Source: Herbaspirillum sp. DW155 (GTDB taxonomy: Bacteria > Pseudomonadota > Gammaproteobacteria > Burkholderiales > Burkholderiaceae_D). Taken from it: 64,000 nt of DNA. Below, in pieces: positions 1-9,720 of this stretch. The stretch lies in assembly GCF_037076565.1 (NCBI RefSeq), contig NZ_AP029028.1:248001-312000 (forward strand), written 5' to 3'. The translations under genes and the position numbers were made by a program. How positions within the stretch are numbered: position 1 is the first letter of the stretch; every line of letters begins with the position of its first letter. The notes beneath the pieces are model-generated. The model was not told the DNA's origin and made no database searches. It worked only from the letters and a program-made list of their open reading frames with translations.

Positions 1-1
1 C

Positions 2-1348
2 ATGGAAGCACTGCTCAAGGGCCGTCCGCAGATCGATCACGTGGTCAGCTTCGTCGGTGTCGGTGCGCCGCGCTTCTACCTGCCGCTGGACCAGCAACTG
101 GCCAGTGCCAACTTCGCCCAGTTCGTGGTCACGGCCAAATCGGTAGAGGACCGCGAAGCCCTGGCGCGCGCCCTGGAAGAGCCGCTGCGCAAGCAGTTCA
201 GCGGGGCGCGCACGCGCCTGACACGACTGGAGAACGGCCCGCCGGTCGGCTTCCCGGTGCAGTTCCGCATCAGCGGCGAACAGATTCCCAAGGTGCGTGC
301 CATTGCCGAACAGGTGGCGGCCGAATTGCGCAAGGAGAGCCGCGCCACCAATATCCAGTTCGACTGGGATGAACCGGCCCAGCGTTCGGTCTCCTTCGAG
401 ATCGACCAGAAGCGCGCCGGCGAACTCGGCCTGAGCAGCCAGCAGATCGCCAATTTCCTGGCCATGCAATTGTCGGGCTTCACGGTGACGCAATATCGCG
501 AGCGCGACAAACTCATCAGCGTCGACCTGCGTGCCCCGCGCAGCGAGCGCGTCGATCCCGCGCGCCTGGCCACGCTCTCCATGCCCACGGCCAACGGACC
601 GGTGCCGCTGGCCGCGCTGGGCCAGTTCCACAACACGCTGGAATACGGCGTCATCTGGGAGCGCGACCGCCAGCCCACCATCACGGTGCTGGCCGACGTG
701 CGCGCCGGGGTGCAGGGCATCGACGTCACCAATGCGGTCAATCGCAAGCTTGATGCATTGCGTGCCGAGTTGCCGGTGGGATACCGCATCGACGTGGGCG
801 GGCCGGTGGAAGAAAACGCCAAGGCGCAATCCTCGATCTCGGCCCAGATGCCACTGATGATCATCGCGGTGCTGCTGTTGCTGATGGTGCAGCTGCAAAG
901 TTTCGGCCGCACCCTGATGGTGGTCATGACCGCACCGCTGGGCCTCATCGGTGTGGTCGGCGCGCTGCTGCTGTTCGGCCAGCCGTTCGGCTTCGTCGCC
1001 ATGCTGGGCACCATCGCCATGCTGGGCATTATCATGCGCAACTCGGTGATCCTGGTGGACCAGATCGAGCAGGACATCGCCGCAGGACGTGGCCGTTTCG
1101 ATGCCATCGTCGGCGCCACCGTGCGCCGCTTCCGCCCCATCACGCTGACCGCGGCCGCCGCCGTGCTGGCGCTGATCCCGCTGTTGCGTAGCAACTTCTT
1201 CGGCCCCATGGCGACCGCCCTGATGGGCGGCATCACCATTGCCACCATCCTGACCCTGTTCTACCTGCCGGCGCTCTATGCGCTGTGCTATCGGGTCAAG
1301 CCGGATGAAACCCATCACCGCGACCACGCCGCGCAAGGGAGTCACTGA
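2..1348 (+). CDS. RND efflux transporter, inner-membrane pump (C-terminal part)
   Basis: This is the C-terminal 448 residues of an HAE1/AcrB-type resistance-nodulation-division pump; full members are about 1,030-1,050 residues, so the gene begins before the window and the first Met here is internal. The first ~280 residues are periplasmic porter and docking sequence. They are followed by closely spaced hydrophobic helices (about 280-298, 302-323, 328-350 and 398-425), with the usual NSVILVDQI segment after the third. The stop codon overlaps the ATG of the next gene (TGATG), so the pump and its outer-membrane partner are translationally coupled. Proton-driven export of drugs or other small molecules is expected from the family. 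The substrate cannot be told. Confidence 0.9.
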   Translation: MEALLKGRPQIDHVVSFVGVGAPRFYLPLDQQLASANFAQFVVTAKSVEDREALARALEEPLRKQFSGARTRLTRLENGPPVGFPVQFRISGEQIPKVRAIAEQVAAELRKESRATNIQFDWDEPAQRSVSFEIDQKRAGELGLSSQQIANFLAMQLSGFTVTQYRERDKLISVDLRAPRSERVDPARLATLSMPTANGPVPLAALGQFHNTLEYGVIWERDRQPTITVLADVRAGVQGIDVTNAVNRKLDALRAELPVGYRIDVGGPVEENAKAQSSISAQMPLMIIAVLLLLMVQLQSFGRTLMVVMTAPLGLIGVVGALLLFGQPFGFVAMLGTIAMLGIIMRNSVILVDQIEQDIAAGRGRFDAIVGATVRRFRPITLTAAAAVLALIPLLRSNFFGPMATALMGGITIATILTLFYLPALYALCYRVKPDETHHRDHAAQGSH

Positions 1349-2826
1349 TGAGCGCCGTTCGTTTGATGTTCGCCCCGCGTACGCTGACGCTGGCTTGCGC
1401 GCTGCTGCTGTCGGGCTGCGCACTGGGTCCGGCCGGCGATGCACCCGCCATGCCGCAGCCGGCGCACTATGCGGCCGAGGCCACGCCGGCCACGCTGGGC
1501 CCGCAGGAAGCGCGCCAGATCTTCGTGCTGGGCCAGCGCGCAGTACCGCAATGGTGGCGCGCCTATGGCTCGCCGCAACTGTCGGCCTGGGTGGAGGAAG
1601 CTTTGCGCAGCAATCATTCGCTGGCCCAGGCGGACCGCAATCTCGCCAGCGCCCGCCTGCAATTGCGCGCGCAGATCGATGAATCGCTCTGGCCCACCAT
1701 CGATGCGGTCGGTCAGGCCCAGCGCCAGCGTGCCCTGGGGTTGCCCAATCTGGGGCCGACCACCAATCTGTACAACGTCTTCGCCGGCCAGATCAGCGCC
1801 AGCTATACCTTCGACCTGTTCGGCGTGGAGCGCTTCGCCAATTCGGCGCTGGCCGCTCAGGTCGATGCGCAGTCCTACCAGTTCGATGCGGCGCGCCGGG
1901 CGGTGGCGGCCAATGTGGTCATCAGCGCCATCAACGCTGCTTCGCTGCGCGCGCAGGTGGAACGCACCGAGCGCCTGGTGGCGCTGGCCGATGCCGATGT
2001 GGAAGAGTTGCAGCGCCGTCTGGCGCTGGGTGCGGTCTCCGGTGATGAGGTGCTGTCCGCCCGCGCCAGTGCGCAATCGCTGCGCGCCAGCCTGCCCGGC
2101 CTGAAGGCGCAATGGCAGGGTGCGCGCCATGCGTTGGCCGTACTCATGGGTCGCACCCCGGATGCCGCGCCGCCCGATCTTGATATCGCCAGCCTGAAGC
2201 TGCCAGAGCAGGTGCCCATGACAGTGCCTTCGGAACTGCTGCGCCAGCGGCCCGATATCCTGGCCGCCGATGCCGCGCTGAAGGTCGCGGCCGCCCAGCA
2301 GGCGCTGGCCACGGCCGAGATGTTCCCCCGGCTTTCGATCAGCGCATCGTTCGGCCAGTCCGGGTTCTCGTGGGCCAAGGCCACCAGCGGTGCCGGTGCG
2401 GTATGGGGATTGGGCGCGTCGCTGACGCAGCCGCTGTTTCATGGCGGCGCGCTGCGGGCCAGGCGCGATGCGGCCGGCGAAAGCTATCTGGCGGCCGAAG
2501 CCAATTATCGCCAGACCGTGTTGAATGCATTCCAGAATGTGGCCGATAGCCTGGTCGCCCTGACCCAGGATGCCGATGCCCTGCAGGCCTCGGCAGCGGC
2601 GCGCATGGCTTCCGAGCAGGGCTGGCGCAACGCGCAACGCCGCGCACAACTGGGGGCCTATCCGGCCAGTGCCACCCGCGCCGGCGAACGCCAGTATCTC
2701 AATGCCAGCCTCAGCGAGATTCGCGCCACGGCCAGCCGCCTGAGCGCTACGGCCACGCTGTTCCAGGCCATGGGTGTGGGCCTGGAAGAGGTGCCGGCCG
2801 CGCCGTCACGGCCAGCGCAGCCCTGA
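1348..2826 (+). CDS. Outer-membrane efflux lipoprotein, NodT/OprM family
   Basis: This 492-residue protein is the TolC-like outer-membrane channel for the pump encoded just upstream. It has a lipoprotein signal with lipobox LSGC (Cys24). Two OEP repeats follow, with the family's PQWWRAYGSPQL-type opening and the typical ELLRQRPDILAADAAL segment in the middle. Its start overlaps the pump's stop by one base. It ends 14 bp before the convergent sugar permease gene, and I see no separate terminator there. No adaptor gene is visible; it should lie upstream, outside the window. Confidence in the family is high. The exported substrate is unknown. Confidence 0.92.
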   Translation: MSAVRLMFAPRTLTLACALLLSGCALGPAGDAPAMPQPAHYAAEATPATLGPQEARQIFVLGQRAVPQWWRAYGSPQLSAWVEEALRSNHSLAQADRNLASARLQLRAQIDESLWPTIDAVGQAQRQRALGLPNLGPTTNLYNVFAGQISASYTFDLFGVERFANSALAAQVDAQSYQFDAARRAVAANVVISAINAASLRAQVERTERLVALADADVEELQRRLALGAVSGDEVLSARASAQSLRASLPGLKAQWQGARHALAVLMGRTPDAAPPDLDIASLKLPEQVPMTVPSELLRQRPDILAADAALKVAAAQQALATAEMFPRLSISASFGQSGFSWAKATSGAGAVWGLGASLTQPLFHGGALRARRDAAGESYLAAEANYRQTVLNAFQNVADSLVALTQDADALQASAAARMASEQGWRNAQRRAQLGAYPASATRAGERQYLNASLSEIRATASRLSATATLFQAMGVGLEEVPAAPSRPAQP

Positions 2827-2840
2827 GGCGGGGATGCCGG

Positions 2841-3692
2841 TCAGCCCTTGCTGGCGCCGAAGGTCAGCCCGGCCACGAACTGTTTCTGCATCACGAAGAA
2901 CAGGATCACCGAGGGCAGCGCCGCCAGGATGGAACCGGCCGAGACCAGGTTCCAGGCAGTGGTCCATTGCCCGCGCAGCGCGGCCACGCCCACCGTGATG
3001 GGCGCCACGTCATCACCCTGGGTCAGCACCAGCGCCCAGAAGTAATCGTTCCAGACGAAGGTGAAGACCAGCACCGCCAGGGCCGCCAGTGCCGGGCGGA
3101 TCAGCGGCAGCACGATGCGGTAGAACACCGTCCATTCGCTGGCGCCCTCGATGCGCGCCGCCTCGATCATCTCGAAGGGTAGCTGCTTGATGAAGTTGCG
3201 CAGGAACAGCGTACAGAATCCGGTCTGCATGGCGATATGGAACAGCATCATCCCGGTGATGGTATTGAACAGACCCAGCGACAGCGTAAGGTCGCGCACC
3301 GGAATCATCAGGATCTGCTGCGGTACGAAGTTGCAGGCCACGAAGGTGGCAAAGAGCAGCGTATTGCCCCGGAACTGGTAGGTCGACAGCGCAAAGCCGG
3401 CCATGGCCGCTAGCGAGATGGCGCCGATCACCGAGGGAACGGTGATGAGGCAGCTGTTCCAGAAGTAATGCAGCATCGGCGAAGCGGTCAGCGCCTCGCG
3501 GTAATTGTCCAGCATGGCGAAGTCCTGCGGCCAGCCCCAGTAGTTGCCGGCCATCAGTTCATCGTTGGAGCGCATCGAGGTGACCAGCGCGGTCAGCATC
3601 GGCAGCAGCCAGATCAGCAGCGCCACCGGCAGCGAGGCCCGGTAGAGCGCGCGGTTGATGGGCTTCCATTTTTCTATCGGCATGGGAAACAT
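2841..3692 (-). CDS. Carbohydrate ABC transporter permease, MalG family
   Basis: This 283-residue inner-membrane permease has about six hydrophobic segments, an N-terminal one near residues 15-35, and the cytoplasmic EAA loop (EAARIEGASEW...) that docks on the ATPase. The size and loop position fit MalG/UgpE-type subunits of CUT1 sugar importers. It is the last gene of the leftward sugar operon, 34 bp after the MalF-type permease. A GAGGG ribosome site precedes its ATG. The paired permease, binding protein and beta-galactosidase suggest import of a galactoside, which is an inference from context. Confidence 0.93.
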   Translation of the reverse strand: MFPMPIEKWKPINRALYRASLPVALLIWLLPMLTALVTSMRSNDELMAGNYWGWPQDFAMLDNYREALTASPMLHYFWNSCLITVPSVIGAISLAAMAGFALSTYQFRGNTLLFATFVACNFVPQQILMIPVRDLTLSLGLFNTITGMMLFHIAMQTGFCTLFLRNFIKQLPFEMIEAARIEGASEWTVFYRIVLPLIRPALAALAVLVFTFVWNDYFWALVLTQGDDVAPITVGVAALRGQWTTAWNLVSAGSILAALPSVILFFVMQKQFVAGLTFGASKG

Positions 3693-3726
3693 GGCGATCC
3701 CTCTTCTCTGTCTGAATGTTTAGCGT

Positions 3727-4650
3727 TTAGCGTTCAGCGCGCAGCATGCGGCGCAGCTGATAGATGATGTAGACCAGCATGATGGCAAAGAGCGTCACCG
3801 CCACTGCGGCCGAATACCCCTGGCGGTAATACTTGATGGCCTGGTCATAGGCGTAGTACGCCAGCACGGTGGAACTCTCGTAGGGACCGCCGCTGGTCAT
3901 CACGGAAATCAGGTCGAAGCTGCGCAGTGCACCGATGATGCTGACCACGAAGGCCATGAAGGTGGTCGAACGCAGTTGCGGCAGGATCACGTAGCGCAGC
4001 ATGGTCCAGCCTTTCGCGCCTTCCATGCGTGCCGCTTCGACCTGATCGTGGTTCAGCGCCGTCAGACCGGTAAGGAAGAGGATCATGCAGTACGCAGTCT
4101 GCGGCCACAGCGCGGCGAAGATGATGCCGAAGGTGGCATAGCGCGCATCACCCAGCACCGGCACACCCTCGCCCAGGAACAAGGACAGCAGGCCGAAGCT
4201 GGGATCATAGAACCAGCTGTAGATCAGCCCCACTACCACGCCCGAGAGCACGAAGGGCGCGAAGAACAGCGACTTCACCACGCGCATGCCGCGCACCTTC
4301 TGGTTCAGGTAGAGCGCGATGACCAGGCCCATGGGCGGGGCCAGCAGGAACATGAGCAGCCACAGCACGTTGTTCTTCAAGGCCGTGTAGAAGGTCGGCG
4401 CATGGAACAGTTCGATGTAGTTGGCCAGGCCCACGTATTTGGGGTCGGTCATCCCATCCCAGCTGAAGAAGCTGAGATAGATCGTATAGAAAATCGGGTA
4501 CAGCACGTAGACCAGCGTCATCACGCAGGCCGGCGCCAGGAACCAGAAGGCCGCGCGATTGCGGCGGGCGGCACTGCGCTGCGGGCCGGTGACCGGCGTG
4601 GCAGCCGATGGGCTCGCGGGCGGCTGCGCGGCGGAAGTGGGCGCTAGCAT
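3727..4650 (-). CDS. Carbohydrate ABC transporter permease, MalF family
   Basis: This permease of 307 residues is the partner of the MalG-type subunit and has the EAA loop EAARMEGAKGW. I chose the ATG at 4650 (MLAPTSAAQ...) because AAGGAGA stands 8-9 bases before it; a longer reading frame extends to 4704 but has no ribosome site. The N-terminus is Ala/Pro-rich and precedes the first membrane helix, which starts at about residue 35 (FWFLAPACVMTLVYVLYP). It lies about 100 bp downstream of the solute-binding protein gene in the same operon. Confidence 0.92.
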   Translation of the reverse strand: MLAPTSAAQPPASPSAATPVTGPQRSAARRNRAAFWFLAPACVMTLVYVLYPIFYTIYLSFFSWDGMTDPKYVGLANYIELFHAPTFYTALKNNVLWLLMFLLAPPMGLVIALYLNQKVRGMRVVKSLFFAPFVLSGVVVGLIYSWFYDPSFGLLSLFLGEGVPVLGDARYATFGIIFAALWPQTAYCMILFLTGLTALNHDQVEAARMEGAKGWTMLRYVILPQLRSTTFMAFVVSIIGALRSFDLISVMTSGGPYESSTVLAYYAYDQAIKYYRQGYSAAVAVTLFAIMLVYIIYQLRRMLRAER

Positions 4651-4747
4651 GGCGGGGGTCTCCTTCTTTTTCGGCGGGGCATTGCCGCGGCCTGGCAGCG
4701 GCAATGCCCCGGATGGACTGCCTGGACGAGCCAGGCATCAACGACGA

Positions 4748-5995
4748 TCAGGACTTCTTGTAGATGCGCTTGCGGCTTTGCTCCAGCTCGTTGAGCACGT
4801 CATCGATCTTGGCCGGATCGCTGACGAACTTCTGCATGCCCTTCATGCCTTCATCGGCCATTTCCTTGGTCATGTCGCGATCATAGAACTGCGAAATGCC
4901 GCCCTTGGCATTGGAGAGGATCTCGAAACCGATGCGCGAGATCGGATCGGCCGGGGCCGGCGACTTGCTGTTGGCCGGCAGCGAACCCAGACCATCGGCC
5001 AGCTTGGCGCTGATGGCAGGGGTTCCCACGAAGGCGATGAAGCGGTGGGCATCGGCCTTGTTGCGGGCCTTGGCCGGGATGTGGATGGATTCGGTCGGAC
5101 CTTCTTCGGCCGTCGGCACATTGGCATCGATGATGGGGAACTGGAAGTAACCCATCTCCGGTGCCAGCTTGGCCGGGAAGCCCTTGGCGATGAAGGTGCC
5201 CATCAGCATCATGGCCGCCTTGCCCTGGAACAGGAAGGGTTGCGCGCCATCCAGGTCATACGACAGCGCATTGTCGATGAAGTACTTGTTGTCGATCAGG
5301 CTCTTCCAGGCGGTGTAGACCTTCTTCACGCGCGGGTCGGTGTAGGCGATGTCGCCGGCCATCAACTGCTGGTGGAAGGCATTGCCGTTGATGCGCAGGT
5401 CGAGATAATCGAACCAGCCGGCCAGGGTCCACGCATCGCGGCCACCCACGGCGATGGGGGCGATACCGGCGGCCTTCAACTTCTTGCAGGCATCCAGGAA
5501 TTCATCCCAGGTCTTGGGTTCGCCGGCGATGCCGACCTTCTTGAACAAGTCCTTGCGATAGAACATGCCCCAGGAGTAATACACGGTCGGGGCCGAATAC
5601 TGCTTACCCTGCCAGGACGAGGCTTCCTTGGTGGAAGCGTAGGTGCTGTCCCAGCCGTTCTTCTTCCAGTCCTCGCTCAGGTCTTCCAGCAGGCCGCGGC
5701 TGGCATAGAAGGCCATGCGTTCACCGTTGTGCCAGTTGATGATGTCCGGGGCCTGGGTCGAGAGCCAGCCCGGCAGTTGCACCTTGTAGGCTTCTTCTTC
5801 GATGAAGGACACCTTGACGTCCACGTCCGGGTTGGCCTTCTTGAATTCATCCACCGTGGATTGCCACACGTTGCGCTGTACCGCGCCCTTGTAGGCGATG
5901 TTGACGGCCAGTGTGCCTGCCACGGCGGCGGCGCTCCAGGCGGCGGATGCGGCCAGGCAGCCGGCGATCACGGTCATGCGAATCATCTTTTTCAT
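4748..5995 (-). CDS. Sugar ABC transporter solute-binding protein
   Basis: This 415-residue periplasmic binding protein belongs to the extracellular solute-binding family 1 (MalE/UgpB-like). It has a clear signal peptide (MKKMIRMTVIAGCLAA..., cleavage near AVAG around residue 27). The mature part shows the family pattern, with DIINWHNGE near the N-terminus and the FLFQGKAAMMLMGTF segment in the second half. A GGAG ribosome site precedes the ATG. It sits between the beta-galactosidase gene and the two permease genes, so it probably captures the glycoside or the sugar released from it. The ligand is not determined by the sequence. Confidence 0.93.
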   Translation of the reverse strand: MKKMIRMTVIAGCLAASAAWSAAAVAGTLAVNIAYKGAVQRNVWQSTVDEFKKANPDVDVKVSFIEEEAYKVQLPGWLSTQAPDIINWHNGERMAFYASRGLLEDLSEDWKKNGWDSTYASTKEASSWQGKQYSAPTVYYSWGMFYRKDLFKKVGIAGEPKTWDEFLDACKKLKAAGIAPIAVGGRDAWTLAGWFDYLDLRINGNAFHQQLMAGDIAYTDPRVKKVYTAWKSLIDNKYFIDNALSYDLDGAQPFLFQGKAAMMLMGTFIAKGFPAKLAPEMGYFQFPIIDANVPTAEEGPTESIHIPAKARNKADAHRFIAFVGTPAISAKLADGLGSLPANSKSPAPADPISRIGFEILSNAKGGISQFYDRDMTKEMADEGMKGMQKFVSDPAKIDDVLNELEQSRKRIYKKS

Positions 5996-6146
5996 TGTTG
6001 TCTCCGAATGTTTGGTTCAAACAGCTGGTGTCTATGGATAGGATCTGTATGGTTCTTGCACGCTTTCTTGCGCAGGTTCTTTGCCTGCTTGCGCAGCGGC
6101 GGCCGCAGCCGCCGTGCTGTCTTCCCGAGTGAGGCTGGCGTCCTTC

Positions 6147-8120
6147 TTATCCTTGCTTGCGACGATAGATGGCCACGCCCTGCGGCTCCAGCGCCGCCTG
6201 TCCGACCAGGAACTGCGCGCCCTCTGCGTGCGGCAGCTGGATCGGCGCGTCGCTGTAGTTGAAGGCGAACTGCAAGCCGCCGCGCTGCTGCAACCGCAGG
6301 CCTTCGGGCAGGCGTTGCGGCGCCAGTCCGGCGGCACGTGCCACGGCTTCGAAGTAGCCCGTGGTCAGCCCGGCATCGAAGATGCCGGCCAGGTAATGCG
6401 CGCGGTCCTTTTGCACGATTGCCGGATGGCCGTCACCAAATTTCGCGATAGTTTTCAGGCCTTCGCCATCGGCTTCGATCAGGTCACGCCAGTAGCGGGC
6501 CTGACCCTGCACCGTGCCGAACTGCACCGTCTCGCTGACATTGGGGCGCAGCGATTCGACGCGCCACACCCGCATCGGCAGCAGTTGTTGCAGCGGGCCC
6601 GGCGGCAGGGTCGAGGGGATCTGCAGCGAGGGGGTCTTGGAGCCGCTGCGCGGACCGAACACCACCTGCGCACCGCTTTGCGCGATGCGGCCCGGCAGGT
6701 CTTCCGGCACGATGGGCAGCGGCGGCACCACGATCATGGCATAGCCCTGCAGGTCGGCGTTGAGGGGGACGATATCCACGTCGAGGCCGAGCGAACGCAG
6801 GGTCGAGTAGTAGTCGAAGGCGAAATGCGCATACTCGAAATCGATGCCCTGGAAGTGGATTTCGAAGAGCCACTTGGCATCGTAATCGAACAGCAGCGCC
6901 ACCTTGCCGCGCGGCTGGGCCAGCGCGCCGTTGGCGTTTTCCACCGCGATGATTTCCTGGGCCACGCGTTCGGCCTCGGTACCGCCCACGTCCAGCCGAT
7001 TGTCCGGGCGGTTAAGTCCCGCATGCAACTGTTCTTGCGCGAACGGGCACTGGCGCCAGCGGAAATAGGAGACGCAACCGGCACCATGCGAGAAGGCTTC
7101 CCAGCTCCACAGCCGCACCATGCCCGGCAGCGGGGCCGGGTTCCAGTGCGCCCAGTTCACCGGACCGGGCTGTTGTTCCATCACCCAGAACGGCTTGGCC
7201 GACATGCCGCGATAGAGGTCATGGTTGAAGCTGGCGAAATCCGGATGGCCGGTGCGCAACCAGCGGGCCTTGGTTTCGGCGTCGTACCACATCACCTCCA
7301 GCGCACCCAATGGATAGCTGTCCCAGGTGGCCACGTCGAGATCGGCGGCCACCGGATAGTGATCGAACTCCAGGAACATCTGCATGAAGTTGTGCACCAT
7401 CAGCCGGCCCGGCGAGAGCGGGCGCAGGATCTCGACCTGCATGCGGTTGTAGCGCACCACTTCGTCGGAGGCAAAGCGACGGTAGTCGAGACGATGCGAG
7501 GGATGCGCCTCGGTCACGGTGCCGATGGGCGCATCGATCTCGTCGAAGCTGCGATATTCCATGCTCCAGAACACCGTGCCCCAGGCCGCATTGAGCGCCT
7601 CGATGCTGCCATAGCGCTGGCGCAGCCACTGGCGGAAGCGGCGCTGGGCCGAGGGCGAGTAGCTGACCACGGTCTGGTGGCAGCCGTATTCATTGTCGAG
7701 CTGCCAGGCGGTCACCGCCGGATGCTGGCCGTAGCGCTCGCCCAGCAGGCGCACGATGCGCTGCGATTCTTCGTAGTAGGAGTCCGAGGAAAAATCGTAA
7801 TGACGACGCGAACCGAAGCCGCGTTCGCGGCCGTTGGCATCCACCGCCAGCACGTCGTCATGACGATCGATGAGCCACTTTGGGGGCGTTGCGGTCGGGG
7901 TGCACATCACCACCTCCAGACCATGCCTGGCCAGCACCTCGATGGCGCGGTCCAGCCAGTCCCAGCGCAGGTCGCCGGGCGAGGGCTCGATGCGGCTCCA
8001 GGCGAATTCGCCGATGCGCACCTGCTTGATACCGAGCGCCTGCATGCGCTGGGCATCGCTTTCCCAGAGGGACTCGGGCCAATGTTCCGGGTAGTAACAG
8101 ACTCCCAATCGTAACGACAT
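6147..8120 (-). CDS. Beta-galactosidase, glycoside hydrolase family 42
   Basis: This 657-residue protein opens with the GH42 signature (GVCYYPEHWPE). It carries the acid/base glutamate in LDNEYG (Glu144) and a nucleophile candidate in WVMEQQPGP (Glu315). A beta-galactosidase trimerisation domain (about 380-590) and a short C-terminal domain follow. The length is normal for the family. There is no signal peptide, so it acts in the cytoplasm on imported galactosides. An AAGGAAC ribosome site precedes the ATG. It is the second gene of the operon, after the ABC ATPase. GH42 enzymes often act on galacto-oligosaccharides of plant arabinogalactan rather than lactose; that preference is family knowledge, not shown here. 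Confidence 0.95.
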   Translation of the reverse strand: MSLRLGVCYYPEHWPESLWESDAQRMQALGIKQVRIGEFAWSRIEPSPGDLRWDWLDRAIEVLARHGLEVVMCTPTATPPKWLIDRHDDVLAVDANGRERGFGSRRHYDFSSDSYYEESQRIVRLLGERYGQHPAVTAWQLDNEYGCHQTVVSYSPSAQRRFRQWLRQRYGSIEALNAAWGTVFWSMEYRSFDEIDAPIGTVTEAHPSHRLDYRRFASDEVVRYNRMQVEILRPLSPGRLMVHNFMQMFLEFDHYPVAADLDVATWDSYPLGALEVMWYDAETKARWLRTGHPDFASFNHDLYRGMSAKPFWVMEQQPGPVNWAHWNPAPLPGMVRLWSWEAFSHGAGCVSYFRWRQCPFAQEQLHAGLNRPDNRLDVGGTEAERVAQEIIAVENANGALAQPRGKVALLFDYDAKWLFEIHFQGIDFEYAHFAFDYYSTLRSLGLDVDIVPLNADLQGYAMIVVPPLPIVPEDLPGRIAQSGAQVVFGPRSGSKTPSLQIPSTLPPGPLQQLLPMRVWRVESLRPNVSETVQFGTVQGQARYWRDLIEADGEGLKTIAKFGDGHPAIVQKDRAHYLAGIFDAGLTTGYFEAVARAAGLAPQRLPEGLRLQQRGGLQFAFNYSDAPIQLPHAEGAQFLVGQAALEPQGVAIYRRKQG

Positions 8121-8180
8121 GATCGTGGTTCCTTAGCGGTAGTGAAGCGTGGAAAGAGGAGGGGCGGCGACAGTGCCTGT

Positions 8181-9326
8181 TCAGGCTGCGGCGGCCAGGC
8201 CCGGATGAACCTGCGTGCGCGCCAGCGCCATGCCGTCCTGGTCGAACAGATAGGCGCAGGCGGGCGCAACCGACACGCGCAGGCGCTCGCCGCGCGCAAT
8301 GCGGGCGTCGCCGGGGGCCTTGGCCACCAGCGGCTGGCCGGCCGGTTCGTCCAGATGCACATAGGTCTGTTCGCCCAGGCGTTCCACCAGCATCACCTCG
8401 CGGGTGATGCCGTACTGGCCCTGGCTGCCGATTTCCATGTGCTCGGGGCGCACGCCCAGGGTCACCTGCTGGCCCGGCTGCACCGCGCCCTTGGCAGCCA
8501 CCAGCAGTGTTTCCTCGCTGTGCTGCAGGCGGATCAGGATGCCGTTCTCCTGCGCACTCACCACCTGCGCGGGCAGGAAGTTCATGCGCGGCGAACCGAT
8601 GAAGCCGGCCACGAAACGATTGCGCGGATGGTGATACAGCTCCATGGGTGCGCCCACCTGGGCGATGCTGCCGAAGCGCTGGGTATCGGCACCGGCATGC
8701 AGCAGCACGATGCGGTCGGCCAGGGTCATCGCTTCGACCTGATCGTGCGTGACGTAGACCACGCTGGCCTGTTCGAACTGGCGATGCAGGCGGGCGATCT
8801 CGATGCGGGTCTGGCTGCGCAGGGTGGCGTCCAGGTTCGACAGCGGTTCGTCGAACAGGAACACGCCCGGACGCCGCACGATGGCGCGCCCGATGGCCAC
8901 GCGCTGGCGCTGGCCGCCGGAGAGTTCCTTGGGCTTGCGCTGCAGCAGTTCTTCCAGTTGCAGGATGCGGGCGGCCTCGCGCACCTTCTGTTCGATCTCG
9001 GCCTTGGGCAGCTTGGCCAGGGTCAGGCCGAAGCTCATGTTTTCATACACCGTCATGTGCGGGAACAGCGCATAGCTCTGGAACACCATCGCTACCGAAC
9101 GCTGCGCCGAGGGCACATCATTGACGCGCTTGCCACCGATGAAAAGATCGCCGCTGGTCAAATCCTCCAGCCCCGCGATGCTGCGCAGTAGCGTGGATTT
9201 GCCGCAGCCGGACGGACCGAGGAAGACACAGAATTCATGTTCGCCAATGTCGAGGTCGACATTGCGGATCACCGGCGGTGCGTCGCCGTAGGCTTTTTGT
9301 GCTGCACGCAAGCTGATGCTGGCCAT
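8181..9326 (-). CDS. Sugar ABC transporter ATP-binding protein, MalK/UgpC family
   Basis: This ATPase of 381 residues energises the sugar importer. Walker A is GPSGCGKST (residues 37-45), the signature is LSGGQRQRVAIGRA, Walker B is VFLFDEPLSNLD, the H-loop lies in VYVTHDQVEAMTLADRIVLL, and TOBE-type C-terminal domains follow. I chose the ATG at 9326, which has AGGA about 8 bases upstream, over the GTG three bases earlier. It is the first gene of the leftward operon, with the LacI-type operator about 60 bp in front of it. MalK-type ATPases are sometimes shared among several importers. Confidence 0.95.
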   Translation of the reverse strand: MASISLRAAQKAYGDAPPVIRNVDLDIGEHEFCVFLGPSGCGKSTLLRSIAGLEDLTSGDLFIGGKRVNDVPSAQRSVAMVFQSYALFPHMTVYENMSFGLTLAKLPKAEIEQKVREAARILQLEELLQRKPKELSGGQRQRVAIGRAIVRRPGVFLFDEPLSNLDATLRSQTRIEIARLHRQFEQASVVYVTHDQVEAMTLADRIVLLHAGADTQRFGSIAQVGAPMELYHHPRNRFVAGFIGSPRMNFLPAQVVSAQENGILIRLQHSEETLLVAAKGAVQPGQQVTLGVRPEHMEIGSQGQYGITREVMLVERLGEQTYVHLDEPAGQPLVAKAPGDARIARGERLRVSVAPACAYLFDQDGMALARTQVHPGLAAAA

Positions 9327-9720
9327 CACGTTTTCCTAACAGAAATGGATTGCGGGGCAGGGCGCCAGGAGGCAGATGCAGCCTCAGGTTAAGCGCTTAA
9401 TCAAGTGAGCCAAAAAAAAGATCGCCTGAGTTTCCTGTGTGCAATCGGAGGGTTGTCTCCACGTCGTTGTTCTGAGCGTGTTGCCGTCTTTGGTTGGCAA
9501 ATATTTTGGCTGATCATACCCATCTTGCATGCCCCACGCAACAACAATCCTGTAACCGGACCCTGCCAGCTTTTTGTCAGGAAACGCCTCTGCGGCCGCG
9601 TAAACTGTTTCGCCATTTCCGCCGGACGCGGCTGCCGACGAACCTGCCATGGCAGGGCGCGCGCGTTGACAAGCCAGGCATAAGCGGTTTGAATGCGAGG
9701 GCCTCCAATTCCATGCACCC
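9327..9720. other. Divergent control region of the galactoside locus
   Basis: This 394-bp region separates the leftward ABC operon from the rightward lacI-type gene. It holds one strong palindrome (listed separately) and a poly-A run at about 9412-9419. Otherwise I see no gene: the short reading frames here have no ribosome site and no recognisable protein. Promoters for both directions should lie here, but I cannot point to convincing -35/-10 pairs. Confidence 0.6.
9389..9400. promoter_or_regulatory. LacI-family operator candidate TTAAGCGCTTAA
   Basis: A perfect 12-bp palindrome with the central CG typical of LacI/GalR-family operators lies 63 bp before the start of the ABC ATPase gene and about 320 bp before the divergent LacI-type regulator. 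Position and symmetry suggest that the regulator represses the sugar operon from this site. I found no second copy at the other gene starts of the operon. Confidence 0.7.

Noticed and set aside
6081-8114. A 677-codon plus-strand frame opposite the GH42 gene
   Set aside because: Shadow frame; the GH42 catalytic motifs are on the minus strand.
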